From assembly GCA_903895595.1 (NCBI GenBank), contig CAITUP010000005.1, forward strand, positions 1 through 41,039: 41,039 nucleotides of DNA, given 5' to 3'. Position numbers and translations under genes: made by a program. Shown piece after piece: positions 25,611 to 33,866 of the stretch. Each line of letters starts with the position of its first letter. The stretch's first letter is position 1. The notes beneath the pieces were generated by a model. It saw only the letters and a program-made list of their open reading frames with translations, was not told where the DNA came from and made no database searches. This DNA is from an uncultured Acetobacteraceae bacterium (GTDB lineage Bacteria > Pseudomonadota > Alphaproteobacteria > Acetobacterales > Acetobacteraceae).

Positions 25611-26678
25611 ATGATCGGTCCCACCGAATACGGTCTGCTCAGCCAGCTGTTGGCGGGCAACGTGTCAATCCGGAAGAACCTGACGACGCTGACCGAACAG
25701 GCGAGCAGCGGGTTGATCGGGGATACCTACGCCGGGCTGGGGTCAGGTGCGACAGTGGCGCTGAACGTGCAGCCGCAGATCGCCGCCCTTCAGACCCAAC
25801 AGAAAAATATCGACGCCGCGACCGCGCGTTTGGGGGTCACGCAAAACGCGATGACTCAGATTCAGCAGACCGCCGCGACCTTTCTGGCCGATCTGAACAA
25901 CCTGAACGGGCTGAACCCGTCGGAGATGGACAGCGTCGCCGCGAACGCGCGGCAAGCCCTGAACCAGACCGCCAACCTGCTGGATACCCGGGATGGCAAT
26001 GTCTACGTGTTTGCCGGCCAGGATACGGCGAACCCGCCGGTGCCCAATCCCAGCGCCATCGGTTCGTCGGGTTTCGCGACGCAGATCGCCGCCGCGGTCG
26101 CTGGACTTTCGGCGAACGGCGCCGACGCGACAGCGGCTTCGACCCTCAGCATCGCAAGTGCCAACGATCCGGCGACCTCGCCATTTTCGGCTTACCTGTC
26201 GGCCGGCACCCCGCAAACCCAGTCGCTGCACGTCGGCCCAGGGCAGATCCAGCAGGTGGGACTGCTGGCCAGCGCCAATTCCTATGTGGCGTCCACCGGT
26301 ACCTCCACCACTGGCTCTTATATGAGAGACCTGATGCGCGCGTTGGCGACGCTGGGGTCGCTGACCAGCGCGCAGATGAGCGATCCGAATTTCGCGCCGT
26401 TGATCCAGGACACCCGCGCAAGCCTGACCGGCGCGATCGGCGCCATGGGCGCCGATGTCGGTGTGCTCGGCGATACGCAGGCGAGCCTGACGACGCTGCA
26501 AACCAATCTGAACGACACCCAAACCACCCTGACCGCGCAGGTCGGCGATGCCCAAAACGTCGATATGGCCGCGACTTTGTCGAGCCTGACACAGACGCAA
26601 ACGCAGTTGCAGTCATCGTACCAGCTGATCGGCATGCTGAGCCAGCTGTCGCTGATAAAATATTTACCGGCGGGGTGA
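25611..26678 (+). CDS. flgL: Flagellar hook-associated protein 3 FlgL
   Basis: This 355-residue second junction protein lies between FlgK and the filament. The N-terminal flagellin-like helix is YGLLSQLLAGNVSIRKNLTT, then LTEQASSGLIGDTYAGLGSG. The central DGNVYVFAGQDTANPPVPNP block is FlgL-typical. The C-terminal coiled helix is DAQNVDMAATLSSLTQTQTQ, then LQSSYQLIGMLSQLSLIKYL. The ATG at 25611 follows the flgK stop after 2 bases; an in-frame start upstream (25575) would overlap flgK and is less likely. After the gene comes a 106-base AT-richer gap with the flagellin promoter. Confidence 0.92.
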   Translation: MIGPTEYGLLSQLLAGNVSIRKNLTTLTEQASSGLIGDTYAGLGSGATVALNVQPQIAALQTQQKNIDAATARLGVTQNAMTQIQQTAATFLADLNNLNGLNPSEMDSVAANARQALNQTANLLDTRDGNVYVFAGQDTANPPVPNPSAIGSSGFATQIAAAVAGLSANGADATAASTLSIASANDPATSPFSAYLSAGTPQTQSLHVGPGQIQQVGLLASANSYVASTGTSTTGSYMRDLMRALATLGSLTSAQMSDPNFAPLIQDTRASLTGAIGAMGADVGVLGDTQASLTTLQTNLNDTQTTLTAQVGDAQNVDMAATLSSLTQTQTQLQSSYQLIGMLSQLSLIKYLPAG

Positions 26679-26693
26679 CAAATGTATGCGGCG

Positions 26694-26709
26694 TTTACTT
26701 TTCGTTAAC
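26694..26709. promoter_or_regulatory. Near-consensus CtrA-type site upstream of flagellin
   Basis: TTTACTTTTCGTTAAC (TTTA-N7-TTAAC) differs from the CtrA consensus TTAA-N7-TTAAC at one defined base. It lies in the 106-base gap before the flagellin ATG at 26785. Flagellar genes are known CtrA targets in several alphaproteobacteria. The site also resembles the perfect box at 5721-5736. No confident sigma-factor hexamers were found here. Confidence 0.4.
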
Positions 26710-26784
26710 CTTTATCGGTCATCATTCTCTCGATCCCGCAAAACGTGGGGCAAGTGCAACCACAGGCAATGAAGGTAAGACACC

Positions 26785-27636
26785 ATGTCCCTGAACTCAG
26801 TGAACACCAACATCGGCGCGATGATCGCGCTGCAATCGTTGAATATGACCAACACGCAGCTTGGCGCGGTGCAGAAGCAGGTATCGACCGGCTTTCGCGT
26901 CGCGGATGCCACCGACGATGGCGCCGCCTACGCAATCGCGCAGAACGTGCGCTCGACCGTCGGCGCGTTGACCAGCGCCAATCAGCAGCTGGGCGGCGTG
27001 CAAGGCCTGCTTTCGACGACGCAGTCCGGCCTGAACAACATCACCACCACGATGCACAGCATGCGCGACGTGCTGGTGAAATTGTCCGACGGCAACGTCC
27101 AGGGCAACGACCGGACGAATTACGAGCAACAGTACAAGTCGCTGCTCGCCAACGTGCAGACCTTCGTGCAGGACGCCAGCTACAACGGCAAGACGTTGAT
27201 TGGCGATCTGACCGGCAGCAACGGCACCTTCGGCCGTGTCGCCGTGGCCCGTAACGAAGTCGGGTCGTCCTACGGCATCACAACGTACAGCGGATCGGCG
27301 CTTTACGGCTCGATCGCCTTCACCAGTACATCGCTGAACGGCGCATCGACGGTCGCGGCGCTGATCACTGCCAGCGGCACGTTCATCAACCAGTTGAACG
27401 CGGTCGGGCAGGCGCTGAATACGGTCGGTTCCGAGACCAACTATGTCAGCAACCAGATCAGCTACAACAGCGACAAGGTAAGCTCGCTGAACAGCGGCCT
27501 CGGCGCCTTGGTCGATGCCAATCTGGCGCAGGAATCGGCGCAGTTGCAGTCGTTGCAAATCCGTCAGCAGCTGGGCACGCAGGCACTGTCGCTCGCCAAT
27601 CAGGCGCCGCAGACCCTGTTGAGCCTCTTCAAGTAA
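26785..27636 (+). CDS. fliC: Flagellin
   Basis: This 283-residue filament protein is short, with little variable D2/D3 domain. The N-terminal flagellin helix is NSVNTNIGAMIALQSLNMTN, then QLGAVQKQVSTGFRVADATD and AAYAIAQNVRS. The C-terminal helix is ANLAQESAQLQSLQIRQQLG, ending SLANQAPQTLLSLFK. The central Ser/Thr-rich part (TSTSLNGASTVAALITASGT) offers O-glycosylation sites. The FlbT, FlaF and TPR-glycosyltransferase genes follow immediately. The symbol is generic; alphaproteobacteria use several names. The ribosome site is GAAGGTAAG before the ATG at 26785. Other flagellin copies may exist elsewhere in the genome. Confidence 0.93.
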   Translation: MSLNSVNTNIGAMIALQSLNMTNTQLGAVQKQVSTGFRVADATDDGAAYAIAQNVRSTVGALTSANQQLGGVQGLLSTTQSGLNNITTTMHSMRDVLVKLSDGNVQGNDRTNYEQQYKSLLANVQTFVQDASYNGKTLIGDLTGSNGTFGRVAVARNEVGSSYGITTYSGSALYGSIAFTSTSLNGASTVAALITASGTFINQLNAVGQALNTVGSETNYVSNQISYNSDKVSSLNSGLGALVDANLAQESAQLQSLQIRQQLGTQALSLANQAPQTLLSLFK

Positions 27637-27695
27637 AGCCTACCGGCCGTCCGCGCCGGCGACGGTGCGGGCGGCCGCTACGCGGGAGGCGCTTT

Positions 27696-28190
27696 ATGTC
27701 CAATCTGGTACTGGAGCTTCGCCAGGGAGAGGTGATGATCATCAACGGCGCGCCGATCCGGTTTCGCACCCGGTCGCGCGTCGAACTGACCGCTCATGCC
27801 CGGTTTTTGTTCGGCAAGCAGATCATGGCTCCCGATCAGGCGGACAGCCCGGCGCGGCGCATCTATTTCGCCTTGCAATCCGCCTACATCGGCGACGACG
27901 ACGAACGCCCCCGCGGTCTGACCGCCGCGCGGGCATTGATCGAGGACTTCAAGGACGCGACGACATCCGCCGTGGCCCGCGACATACTCGACCGAGCGAT
28001 GGACGCGGCGGAGGCCGACGATTGCTATCGGGCGTTGAAACTCACGGGCCGTGTGATCCAGCACGAAGACGCCGCGCTCGGGCGAACCAATGACACCGAT
28101 CCGGCCAAAACGGCTTGGAACGGACCCATTCCCGCAACCAGAAGCAAGGATCATCATGAAAACCATGACCCGCGCCACACGCGCGTATGA
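27696..28190 (+). CDS. flbT: Flagellin synthesis regulator FlbT
   Basis: This 164-residue protein matches FlbT: LVLELRQGEVMIINGAPIRF, RSRVELTAHARFLFGKQIM and SPARRIYFALQSAYIGDDDE. In Caulobacter FlbT binds the 5' untranslated part of flagellin mRNA and represses its translation until the hook is complete. It starts 60 bases after flagellin. The C-terminal tail (NDTDPAKTAWNGPIPATRSK onward) is less conserved and overlaps the flaF start by 35 bases, so the two are translationally linked. Placement directly beside flagellin supports the same regulatory role here. Confidence 0.9.
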   Translation: MSNLVLELRQGEVMIINGAPIRFRTRSRVELTAHARFLFGKQIMAPDQADSPARRIYFALQSAYIGDDDERPRGLTAARALIEDFKDATTSAVARDILDRAMDAAEADDCYRALKLTGRVIQHEDAALGRTNDTDPAKTAWNGPIPATRSKDHHENHDPRHTRV

Positions 28191-28503
28191 AGCTGCGTCC
28201 GTGCAACGAACCCAACGCGCGCAGGAAGCCGATGTGTTCCGTCGTGCGACCGGGGCTTTGCGGCTGGCGCGCGACGGGACCCCGATCGCGCGCGTTCGGG
28301 CGCTGGCGGACAACCGGCGGCTTTGGACCACGGTAAACGACCTGATGCGCGATCCGCTCAGTACGTTGCCGGTGGCGTTGCGTGCCCAGATCGTCTCGGT
28401 CGGTCTGGCGGTGCAACGGGAGATGGACAACGAGGAGCCGAATTTCGACTACCTCATAACCATCAACGAGAATATCGCCGCCGGCCTGTCCGACACGAAC
28501 TGA
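28156..28503 (+). CDS. flaF: Flagellin assembly/regulatory protein FlaF
   Basis: This 115-residue protein is typical of FlaF: AYEAASVQRTQRAQEADVFR, RRLWTTVNDLMRDPLSTLPV and a C-terminal INENIAAGLSD. FlaF is needed for flagellin secretion and synthesis and counteracts FlbT in Caulobacter, probably acting as a flagellin-binding partner. The ATG at 28156 follows AAGGA and begins inside the last codons of flbT; a longer frame from 28090 is less likely. A new ribosome site (AAAAGGAG) and 34 bases lead to the next gene, which may be part of the same transcript. Confidence 0.9.
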   Translation: MKTMTRATRAYEAASVQRTQRAQEADVFRRATGALRLARDGTPIARVRALADNRRLWTTVNDLMRDPLSTLPVALRAQIVSVGLAVQREMDNEEPNFDYLITINENIAAGLSDTN

Positions 28504-28537
28504 AAACCGTTCCGGTTACGCTCAAAAGGAGCATCCC

Positions 28538-29965
28538 ATGGAAGTCGTACATGCGACCGCCACACCGCTGGCGCTGGTGCAGCGCGTCAGCGCCCTGATC
28601 GACGCCGGACGTGCCGGCGCGGCGGGCCCGTTGCTTGCCGCCGCGCGCCAAATCGTCGCGCCGTCCCCCGAACTCAGTCTCCTCGCCGCTCGGCTCGCGG
28701 AAAGCCAAGGGGATCCGGGGTTGGCGCGCGCCGAGCTGGATGTGGCCATCGAGGCGGCACCGGATCATGCGGGATTGTGGAAGCAGCGGGCCGCGTTGTG
28801 CCAGCGCCTCGGCGATTTCGACCGGGCGGCGCGCGACGCAGCGGAAGCCGTGTGCCTCGATCCCGCCGATCCCGATGCCAAGGCGCTGTTGGGCAGCGCG
28901 ATGCTCAGCCTGGGGCGCCCGGCCGAGGCGTGGGCGTGTCTGGCGGAGGCCTGCGCCGCTGTGCCCACCAACGCCGCTTTTCGGGAAGCGCTGGCGATCG
29001 CGACCGAAGCCAATGGCGACCCCGAGGCGGCCCTCGGGACGTTGATGGAGGGTCTTTCGCCCAAGGGGGGCGCGTTGAATTTGCGCAATGCCGCGATCCT
29101 GTTTTGCATCCGGCATCGCGCTTTCCAGAAAGCCGTGGCCTTGGCCGAAGACGGGCGGATCGCGGGCACGGTCGATGCGTGTTTGTTCGGGTTGAAAGGT
29201 CACGCTCAGTCCAGCCTGGGTCTGCATACCGAGGCCGCGGATTCGTACGCGGAGGCGTTGAAGCTGGGGCCTGACGATCCGTATGTCCGGCACCTCGTGC
29301 AGGCGAGCGGTTTACTGCCCGGTGCCAAGCGGGCGCCGCCGGATTATCTGCGCACTGTGTTCGATGGGTACGCGGACCGGTTCGATTCGCATCTGATCGC
29401 GTTGGGATACCAAATTCCGGGGGCGATCCGGCGGATCGCGATGGCGTATCTGGATCGACATCCGGGCCGTCCGGTGCTCGATCTCGGGTGCGGCACCGGT
29501 CTGGTGGGGGTGGCCATCGGCGATCTTCCGGTCGGGCCGCTGACCGGGGTGGATGTCTCGGCGCGCATGCTGGCGGAAGCTGGGGCGAAAGGGATCTACG
29601 CCACCTTGGAGGAAGCCGACGTGCAGGACTGGCTTGACGCGGAAAACAGCCAATGGGGCCTGATCCTGGCGGGCGACGTTGTCTGTTATTTTGGCGCGTT
29701 GGAGGCGCTGCTGCGATCCGTGCGCGAACGTTTGGCCGGCGACGGATGGTTCGTTTTCTCGGTGGAAGAACACGTGGACGGTGAGTCGGGCTGGGCGCTG
29801 CTTCGCCAGGGCCGGTATGCGCATTCGCGGGATTATCTGGAAGACGCGTTGGGGGCCGCCGGGTTCGCGGTGCATGCGCTGCGTCCGCAGGTCATCCGGC
29901 ACGAGGCTGGCGCACCGGTACCGGGATTTCTGATCGTGGCGGAGCCGGCCGCACTGGTAAACTAG
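28538..29965 (+). CDS. TPR-repeat SAM-dependent methyltransferase, candidate flagellar modification enzyme
   Basis: This is a 475-residue soluble protein. Residues about 5-255 are TPR-like helical repeats (for example AELDVAIEAAPDHAGLWKQR; LGLHTEAADSYAEALKLGPD). Residues about 265-470 are a class I methyltransferase: YLRTVFDGYADRFDSHLI, motif I VLDLGCGTGLVGVAI, the acidic strand LTGVDVSARML, and GLILAGDVVCYFGALEALL. This resembles COG4976-type TPR methyltransferases. It lies between flaF and a TPR-glycosyltransferase, so methylation of flagellin or of a flagellin-linked sugar is a reasonable hypothesis, with the TPRs binding the protein. The target is not shown by sequence. The start at 28538 has a strong AAAAGGAG site. 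Confidence 0.85.
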   Translation: MEVVHATATPLALVQRVSALIDAGRAGAAGPLLAAARQIVAPSPELSLLAARLAESQGDPGLARAELDVAIEAAPDHAGLWKQRAALCQRLGDFDRAARDAAEAVCLDPADPDAKALLGSAMLSLGRPAEAWACLAEACAAVPTNAAFREALAIATEANGDPEAALGTLMEGLSPKGGALNLRNAAILFCIRHRAFQKAVALAEDGRIAGTVDACLFGLKGHAQSSLGLHTEAADSYAEALKLGPDDPYVRHLVQASGLLPGAKRAPPDYLRTVFDGYADRFDSHLIALGYQIPGAIRRIAMAYLDRHPGRPVLDLGCGTGLVGVAIGDLPVGPLTGVDVSARMLAEAGAKGIYATLEEADVQDWLDAENSQWGLILAGDVVCYFGALEALLRSVRERLAGDGWFVFSVEEHVDGESGWALLRQGRYAHSRDYLEDALGAAGFAVHALRPQVIRHEAGAPVPGFLIVAEPAALVN

Positions 29966-29969
29966 GCCG

Positions 29970-31922
29970 ATGAACGCCATCGCTATGTCCCGCCACGGCG
30001 CACTGCGCCGTTGCGGGGTGGCACCGGCCGACCCAGCCGCGTGGAATCGCCTGGGTCGGATCCTGCTGGCATCGGAGGAGCTTTGCCTGGCCGGGGCCGC
30101 TTTCGCCGAAGCTTCCGCCTTGGTCCCCCAAGCGCTGGACATCGCCTTGCTCGCAGTCGAGGTCGCCACCACCGCCGGGACGTTGCCGGACACCCTGGTT
30201 CGGCTCGCCGACCGTTGCGCTGCGGACCCGTTCAACGTCGCCGCCCATACGGCGCGCGGTGTCGTGCTGCAGCGGCTGGGCCGCCATGACGAAGCGCTGG
30301 ATGCGTTCGAAGTCGCCTCCGCGCTCGCCCCGGACGCGCCATTGCCGGCCCGACTGCTCGGCGGGGTGATGGCGCGGTCCAACCGGCTGCGCGAGGCAGA
30401 AGCGGCCTTGCGGCACGCGCATGGGTTGGAGCCGGATAATGCGGATATCGCGAACGACCTCGCCACCGTGCTGATGCGGATGCATCGGCATGCCGAGGCC
30501 AGGGCCATCCTGCTGCGTTTGCTGGAACGGTCGCGGGAATCCGTGACGGTGCTGTGCAACCTCGCGACCGCCACGACCTGTGTGGGTTTGCAGGAGGAAG
30601 CCGTGGCACTGGCCGAGGAAGCGATCCGGCTGGACCCGGACGCGGTGCTGCCGTGGCGAACCTTGTGCAGCAGTCTGCCGTATCTGGACGGGGCGAGCGG
30701 AGAGCGGCTGCTGGCGGCGGCGCGCGGTTGCGCGGAACGGTTGCCGCGTGCCCTCCACCCGTCATGGTCGGGCCTGACCCGACCACCTCGGGCCAATGGG
30801 ATGAAGGTGGTCGGGTCAAGCCCGACCATGACGTTGAAGATCGGCCTCCTGTCCGGCTCGCTCCGCAGCCATCCGGTGGGGTGGCTGACAGTCGCGGGGT
30901 TCGAGGCGTTGGACCCCGACGAATTCCGCCTGATCTGTTTCGGCCGCGACGCCGGCGGTGGCGACCCCATCGCCGCCCGGTTTCGCGCCATCGCGCGACA
31001 ATGGATCGACACAGACGGACTAAGCGACGCGGCGCTGGCGGCACGCGCGCGGGAGATCGGGGTCGATATCCTGATCGACCTGGGCGGCTACGGGGATTCC
31101 AGTCGCATGCTGGCCTGCGCCTACCGGATGGCGCCGGTACAGATCAAATGGGTCGGTATGCAGAACCACAGCACCGGCCTTGCCGAAATGGATTTTTTCA
31201 TCGGCGACCGGTGGGAAACCCCGCCCGAATTCGCGCACCTGTATTCTGAACGCCTGCTGTGCCTGCCGGACGGCTATGTCTGCTACAGCCCACCGCCCTA
31301 TGCGCCGGACGTTGCCCCGCTGCCGGCGCTGTCCAACGGTTTCATTACGTTCGGATGTTTTAATAATTTAGCGAAGATCACGCTACGTGTCATTCAGGTC
31401 TGGGCCGATATTCTCCATCGCATCCCGGACGCTCGATTGGTGTTGAAGACGCACCAATTCAGCGATGCGGACACCGCCGCGAGGGTGCGCGGGCGCTTCG
31501 CCGCCGCCGGAATCGACCCGGAGCGGATCGCGCTGCGCGGATCGTCCCGCCACCGGGATTTCATGGCAGAATATAACGATATCGACATAGCACTCGACCC
31601 ATTTCCCTATTCCAGCGGCTTGACGACGTGCGAGGCGCTGTGGATGGGCGTCCCTACCGTCGTTTACGCCGGGGAAATCTTCGCGGCGCGGCATTCGCTC
31701 AGCCATATGTGCAATGCCGGACTGGCGGATTGGGTGGCGTACGATACGGAAACATATACCGCGCTGGCCGTCGCGAAGGCGTCCGGCATGGCGGCTTTGG
31801 CGGCGTTACGGGCGAGGTTGCGGGCACAGGTGAAGGCCAGTCCTCTGACGGATGCGCCGCGGTTCGGGACGAATCTGGCGGCGGCGCTGCGGTTCGCCTG
31901 GAAAGCTTGCATATCCGCTTGA
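29970..31922 (+). CDS. TPR-GT41 (OGT/SPINDLY-like, FlmG-like) protein glycosyltransferase with an embedded repeat
   Basis: This is a 650-residue protein. Residues about 15-260 are TPR repeats (GVVLQRLGRHDEALDAFEVA; AHGLEPDNADIANDLATVLM). Residues about 290-650 are the GT41 catalytic region: KIGLLSGSLRSHPVG, VDILIDLGGYGDS, APVQIKWVGMQNHSTGL, FGCFNNLAKIT, and DIALDPFPYSSGLTTCEALW with GVPTVVYAG. The architecture is that of protein O-glycosyltransferases. In Caulobacter the bimodular TPR-GT protein FlmG glycosylates flagellin. Its position 2.3 kb after flagellin, behind flbT-flaF, supports the same task. Residues about 263-288 (HPSWSGLTRPPRANG...SSPTMT) are encoded by a palindromic repeat inserted in frame. 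The start ATG is 4 bases after the methyltransferase stop. Confidence 0.88.
   Translation: MNAIAMSRHGALRRCGVAPADPAAWNRLGRILLASEELCLAGAAFAEASALVPQALDIALLAVEVATTAGTLPDTLVRLADRCAADPFNVAAHTARGVVLQRLGRHDEALDAFEVASALAPDAPLPARLLGGVMARSNRLREAEAALRHAHGLEPDNADIANDLATVLMRMHRHAEARAILLRLLERSRESVTVLCNLATATTCVGLQEEAVALAEEAIRLDPDAVLPWRTLCSSLPYLDGASGERLLAAARGCAERLPRALHPSWSGLTRPPRANGMKVVGSSPTMTLKIGLLSGSLRSHPVGWLTVAGFEALDPDEFRLICFGRDAGGGDPIAARFRAIARQWIDTDGLSDAALAARAREIGVDILIDLGGYGDSSRMLACAYRMAPVQIKWVGMQNHSTGLAEMDFFIGDRWETPPEFAHLYSERLLCLPDGYVCYSPPPYAPDVAPLPALSNGFITFGCFNNLAKITLRVIQVWADILHRIPDARLVLKTHQFSDADTAARVRGRFAAAGIDPERIALRGSSRHRDFMAEYNDIDIALDPFPYSSGLTTCEALWMGVPTVVYAGEIFAARHSLSHMCNAGLADWVAYDTETYTALAVAKASGMAALAALRARLRAQVKASPLTDAPRFGTNLAAALRFAWKACISA
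30760..30833. repeat. Palindromic element inside the TPR-GT41 gene, translated in frame
   Basis: Arms 30760-30788 (CGTCATGGTCGGGCCTGACC...) and 30805-30833 are inverted copies with one mismatch and a 16-base loop. It belongs to the same family as the intergenic elements at 19695, 21429 and 22698. It lies exactly in the linker between the TPR and catalytic regions, keeps the reading frame, and adds about 26 residues. This parallels the Rickettsia palindromic elements found inside genes. Confidence 0.9.
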
Positions 31923-31964
31923 GCGGCCCCACTCTCCGGCCTCGGAAATATGCGGGAGGCGAGG

Positions 31965-32819
31965 ATGAAATTCGGCGGATCGATGTTCTTTACCGACTAT
32001 TCCATGGGACCGGCGGAGCTGGCCGTGGCCTTGGAAGAGCGGGGGTTCGATATCGTGTGGGCGCCCGAACACTCCCACATTCCGATGACCCGCAAGACCC
32101 CGTTCATCATGGGCGGCGACCTGCCGAAGCGGTACTACGACGTGATGGACCCGTTCGTGACGCTGACGGCGGCGGCGATGGCGACGAAAACCCTGAAAAT
32201 CGGCACGGGCGTCTGCCTGATCGCGCAACGCGACCCAATCCAGACCGCGAAGCTTGTGGCGTCGATCGATCAGATCTCCGGCGGGCGCTTCGTGTTCGGT
32301 GTCGGCAACGGCTGGAACCAGGACGAGATGGAGAATCACGGGACGGCATTCGCGTCCCGGCACAAGCGTGCCCGCGAGAATATCGAGGCGATGAAGGAAA
32401 TCTGGACCAAGTCGAAGGCGGAATATCACGGGGAGTTCGTGAATTTCGATCCGATGATGACCTGGCCGAAACCAGTGCAAAGGCCGCATCCGCCGATCCT
32501 GGTCGGCGGTGCGTTTCCTTACTCGGCGCGGCGTGCGATCCGTTACGGCGACGGCTGGATGCCGCAGGTGACGGAATATGCGAAGGCACCGCTGATCGAT
32601 CTCATTCCGCGTTTCCGGCAATTGGCCGCCGAGGCGGGGCGCGATCCGGCCGCGATGGATATCTCCATTGGTGGGCAGGGGCCGGATGCCGATCTGATCA
32701 AGCGCTACGACGATCTGGGCGTGAACCGGGTTTCCGTCAGTCTGATGTCGGAAAAGGCGGATACGATTCTGCCGATTTTGGATCGGTGGGCGGAGATTAT
32801 CCGGCAGGTGAACGGGTAG
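31965..32819 (+). CDS. LLM-class flavin-dependent oxidoreductase
   Basis: This 284-residue bacterial luciferase-like monooxygenase/F420-dependent family protein has a TIM barrel. It starts MKFGGSMFFTDYSMGPAELA. Family blocks include GFDIVWAPEHSHIP, DPFVTLTAAAMATKTLKIGT, DPIQTAKLVASIDQISGGRF and GVGNGWNQDEMENHG. It would use FMN or F420 to oxidise an unknown substrate in the cytosol; F420 use in this lineage is uncertain. The ATG at 31965 was chosen over 31950 because GGGAGG precedes it at good spacing. It follows the glycosyltransferase but has no obvious flagellar role, so the flagellar cluster probably ends at 31922. Confidence 0.87.
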   Translation: MKFGGSMFFTDYSMGPAELAVALEERGFDIVWAPEHSHIPMTRKTPFIMGGDLPKRYYDVMDPFVTLTAAAMATKTLKIGTGVCLIAQRDPIQTAKLVASIDQISGGRFVFGVGNGWNQDEMENHGTAFASRHKRARENIEAMKEIWTKSKAEYHGEFVNFDPMMTWPKPVQRPHPPILVGGAFPYSARRAIRYGDGWMPQVTEYAKAPLIDLIPRFRQLAAEAGRDPAAMDISIGGQGPDADLIKRYDDLGVNRVSVSLMSEKADTILPILDRWAEIIRQVNG

Positions 32820-32822
32820 GTT

Positions 32823-33866
32823 TCACTCCGGCCACAGCACGCGGTAATCGTCCGATGCCTCACCCCGGCTGGCCGCGGCCATGTCCTGGGCGAGGCGGTC
32901 GGCAATACCGGTGCGGTAGTGGATGCCGTCCCAGTAATTCTCGTCCTGGTTGGTGATGGGACTGAGCCGCATGAAATCGATTACCAGCGTGTTGGGCATG
33001 GGCTTGGCCTCAGCGACCACCCGGCGGCGGCATTCGTCCCATACCTCGGCGCCGGGGCTGCCGGCTTGCGTGAGCAGGCGGTGGTTATAGGGGATGAAGA
33101 ACAGTATTTTGCGCGATCCCGCCGGCATGGTGCGCAGCATGTCCCGCAGCACCGGCATCGTGGGATACGTCCACGTCTCGGGCGGGCCTGAACGCTCCCC
33201 CACGGGGATCGCCGGGCCGGTGTCTTGCAGATGGGTCAAAGCCCGAGGAGCGTCGTAGGTGGCGTCGGGGGGGACGAAACTGGTGTAGCCGTCGAGGCCC
33301 TGGTCGGGCTTTTTCACGCCGATCAGGACGCCGAACAACTGGCCGGCGGACTGGATGGCATAGAGGTTGAACATCTCCCGATAGCCGACCCAGAGATTGT
33401 CTTGGTACATCCACTCCGGGAAGGTGCGGAATGTCAGTTTTTGATAGTCGGGGCCGGTGACGCACCAGCGGTAGTCCAGCCCGACGATCATGGTCTTCGC
33501 GGCCGGGTGGGCGCGCGCGAAGACGCCGAACAGTGTCGCTTGCTCGTAGACCGTGGCGTCGTTCATCGCGAGGTTGACGAAGCGGGCACCGAACAGCGGG
33601 TTCAGGACGTCGGGGCGGAGCAGACGGCTGGACGATGTGCCGATCAGGGCGCTGTCGAACCGGGGGGAACGCGCCAAACTCGGGTAGGCGAAGCGTTGGT
33701 TGCCGGCGACGGGGACTCGATGCGCCGGGGGCGACAGCGGCAGCGTGTCGTACGGGTCGATCAGCACGACGAAGGCATACACCAACCCCAACACGACGGC
33801 GGCCGTCACGGCCGCCAGCCGAAAGAAGCGGCGCCAGGGATCAGAACTGGAAGTAGATGAAGACAT
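32823..33866 (-). CDS. SGNH-like (AlgX/AlgJ-type) membrane-anchored partner of an MBOAT acyltransferase
   Basis: This 347-residue protein has one N-terminal membrane segment (LAAVTAAVVLGLVYAFVVLI). A periplasmic domain follows with SALIGTSSSRLLRPDVLN (GDS/GTS-type nucleophile loop) and NLAMNDATVYEQ. The C-terminal motif NYWDGIHYRTGIADRL resembles the D-x-x-H of SGNH hydrolases. Such proteins pair with MBOATs to O-acetylate exported polysaccharides. The gene begins inside the end of the MBOAT gene (26-base overlap). The ATG at 33866 was preferred over a TTG at 33884. Which glycan is acylated is unknown; flagellar or capsular glycans are both possible. Confidence 0.75.
   Translation of the reverse strand: MSSSTSSSDPWRRFFRLAAVTAAVVLGLVYAFVVLIDPYDTLPLSPPAHRVPVAGNQRFAYPSLARSPRFDSALIGTSSSRLLRPDVLNPLFGARFVNLAMNDATVYEQATLFGVFARAHPAAKTMIVGLDYRWCVTGPDYQKLTFRTFPEWMYQDNLWVGYREMFNLYAIQSAGQLFGVLIGVKKPDQGLDGYTSFVPPDATYDAPRALTHLQDTGPAIPVGERSGPPETWTYPTMPVLRDMLRTMPAGSRKILFFIPYNHRLLTQAGSPGAEVWDECRRRVVAEAKPMPNTLVIDFMRLSPITNQDENYWDGIHYRTGIADRLAQDMAAASRGEASDDYRVLWPE

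Noticed and set aside
26679..26784. Sigma-28 promoter for flagellin
   Set aside because: A GACCGATAAA-like string exists only on the minus strand, pointing away from flagellin. No matching -35/-10 pair on the plus strand.
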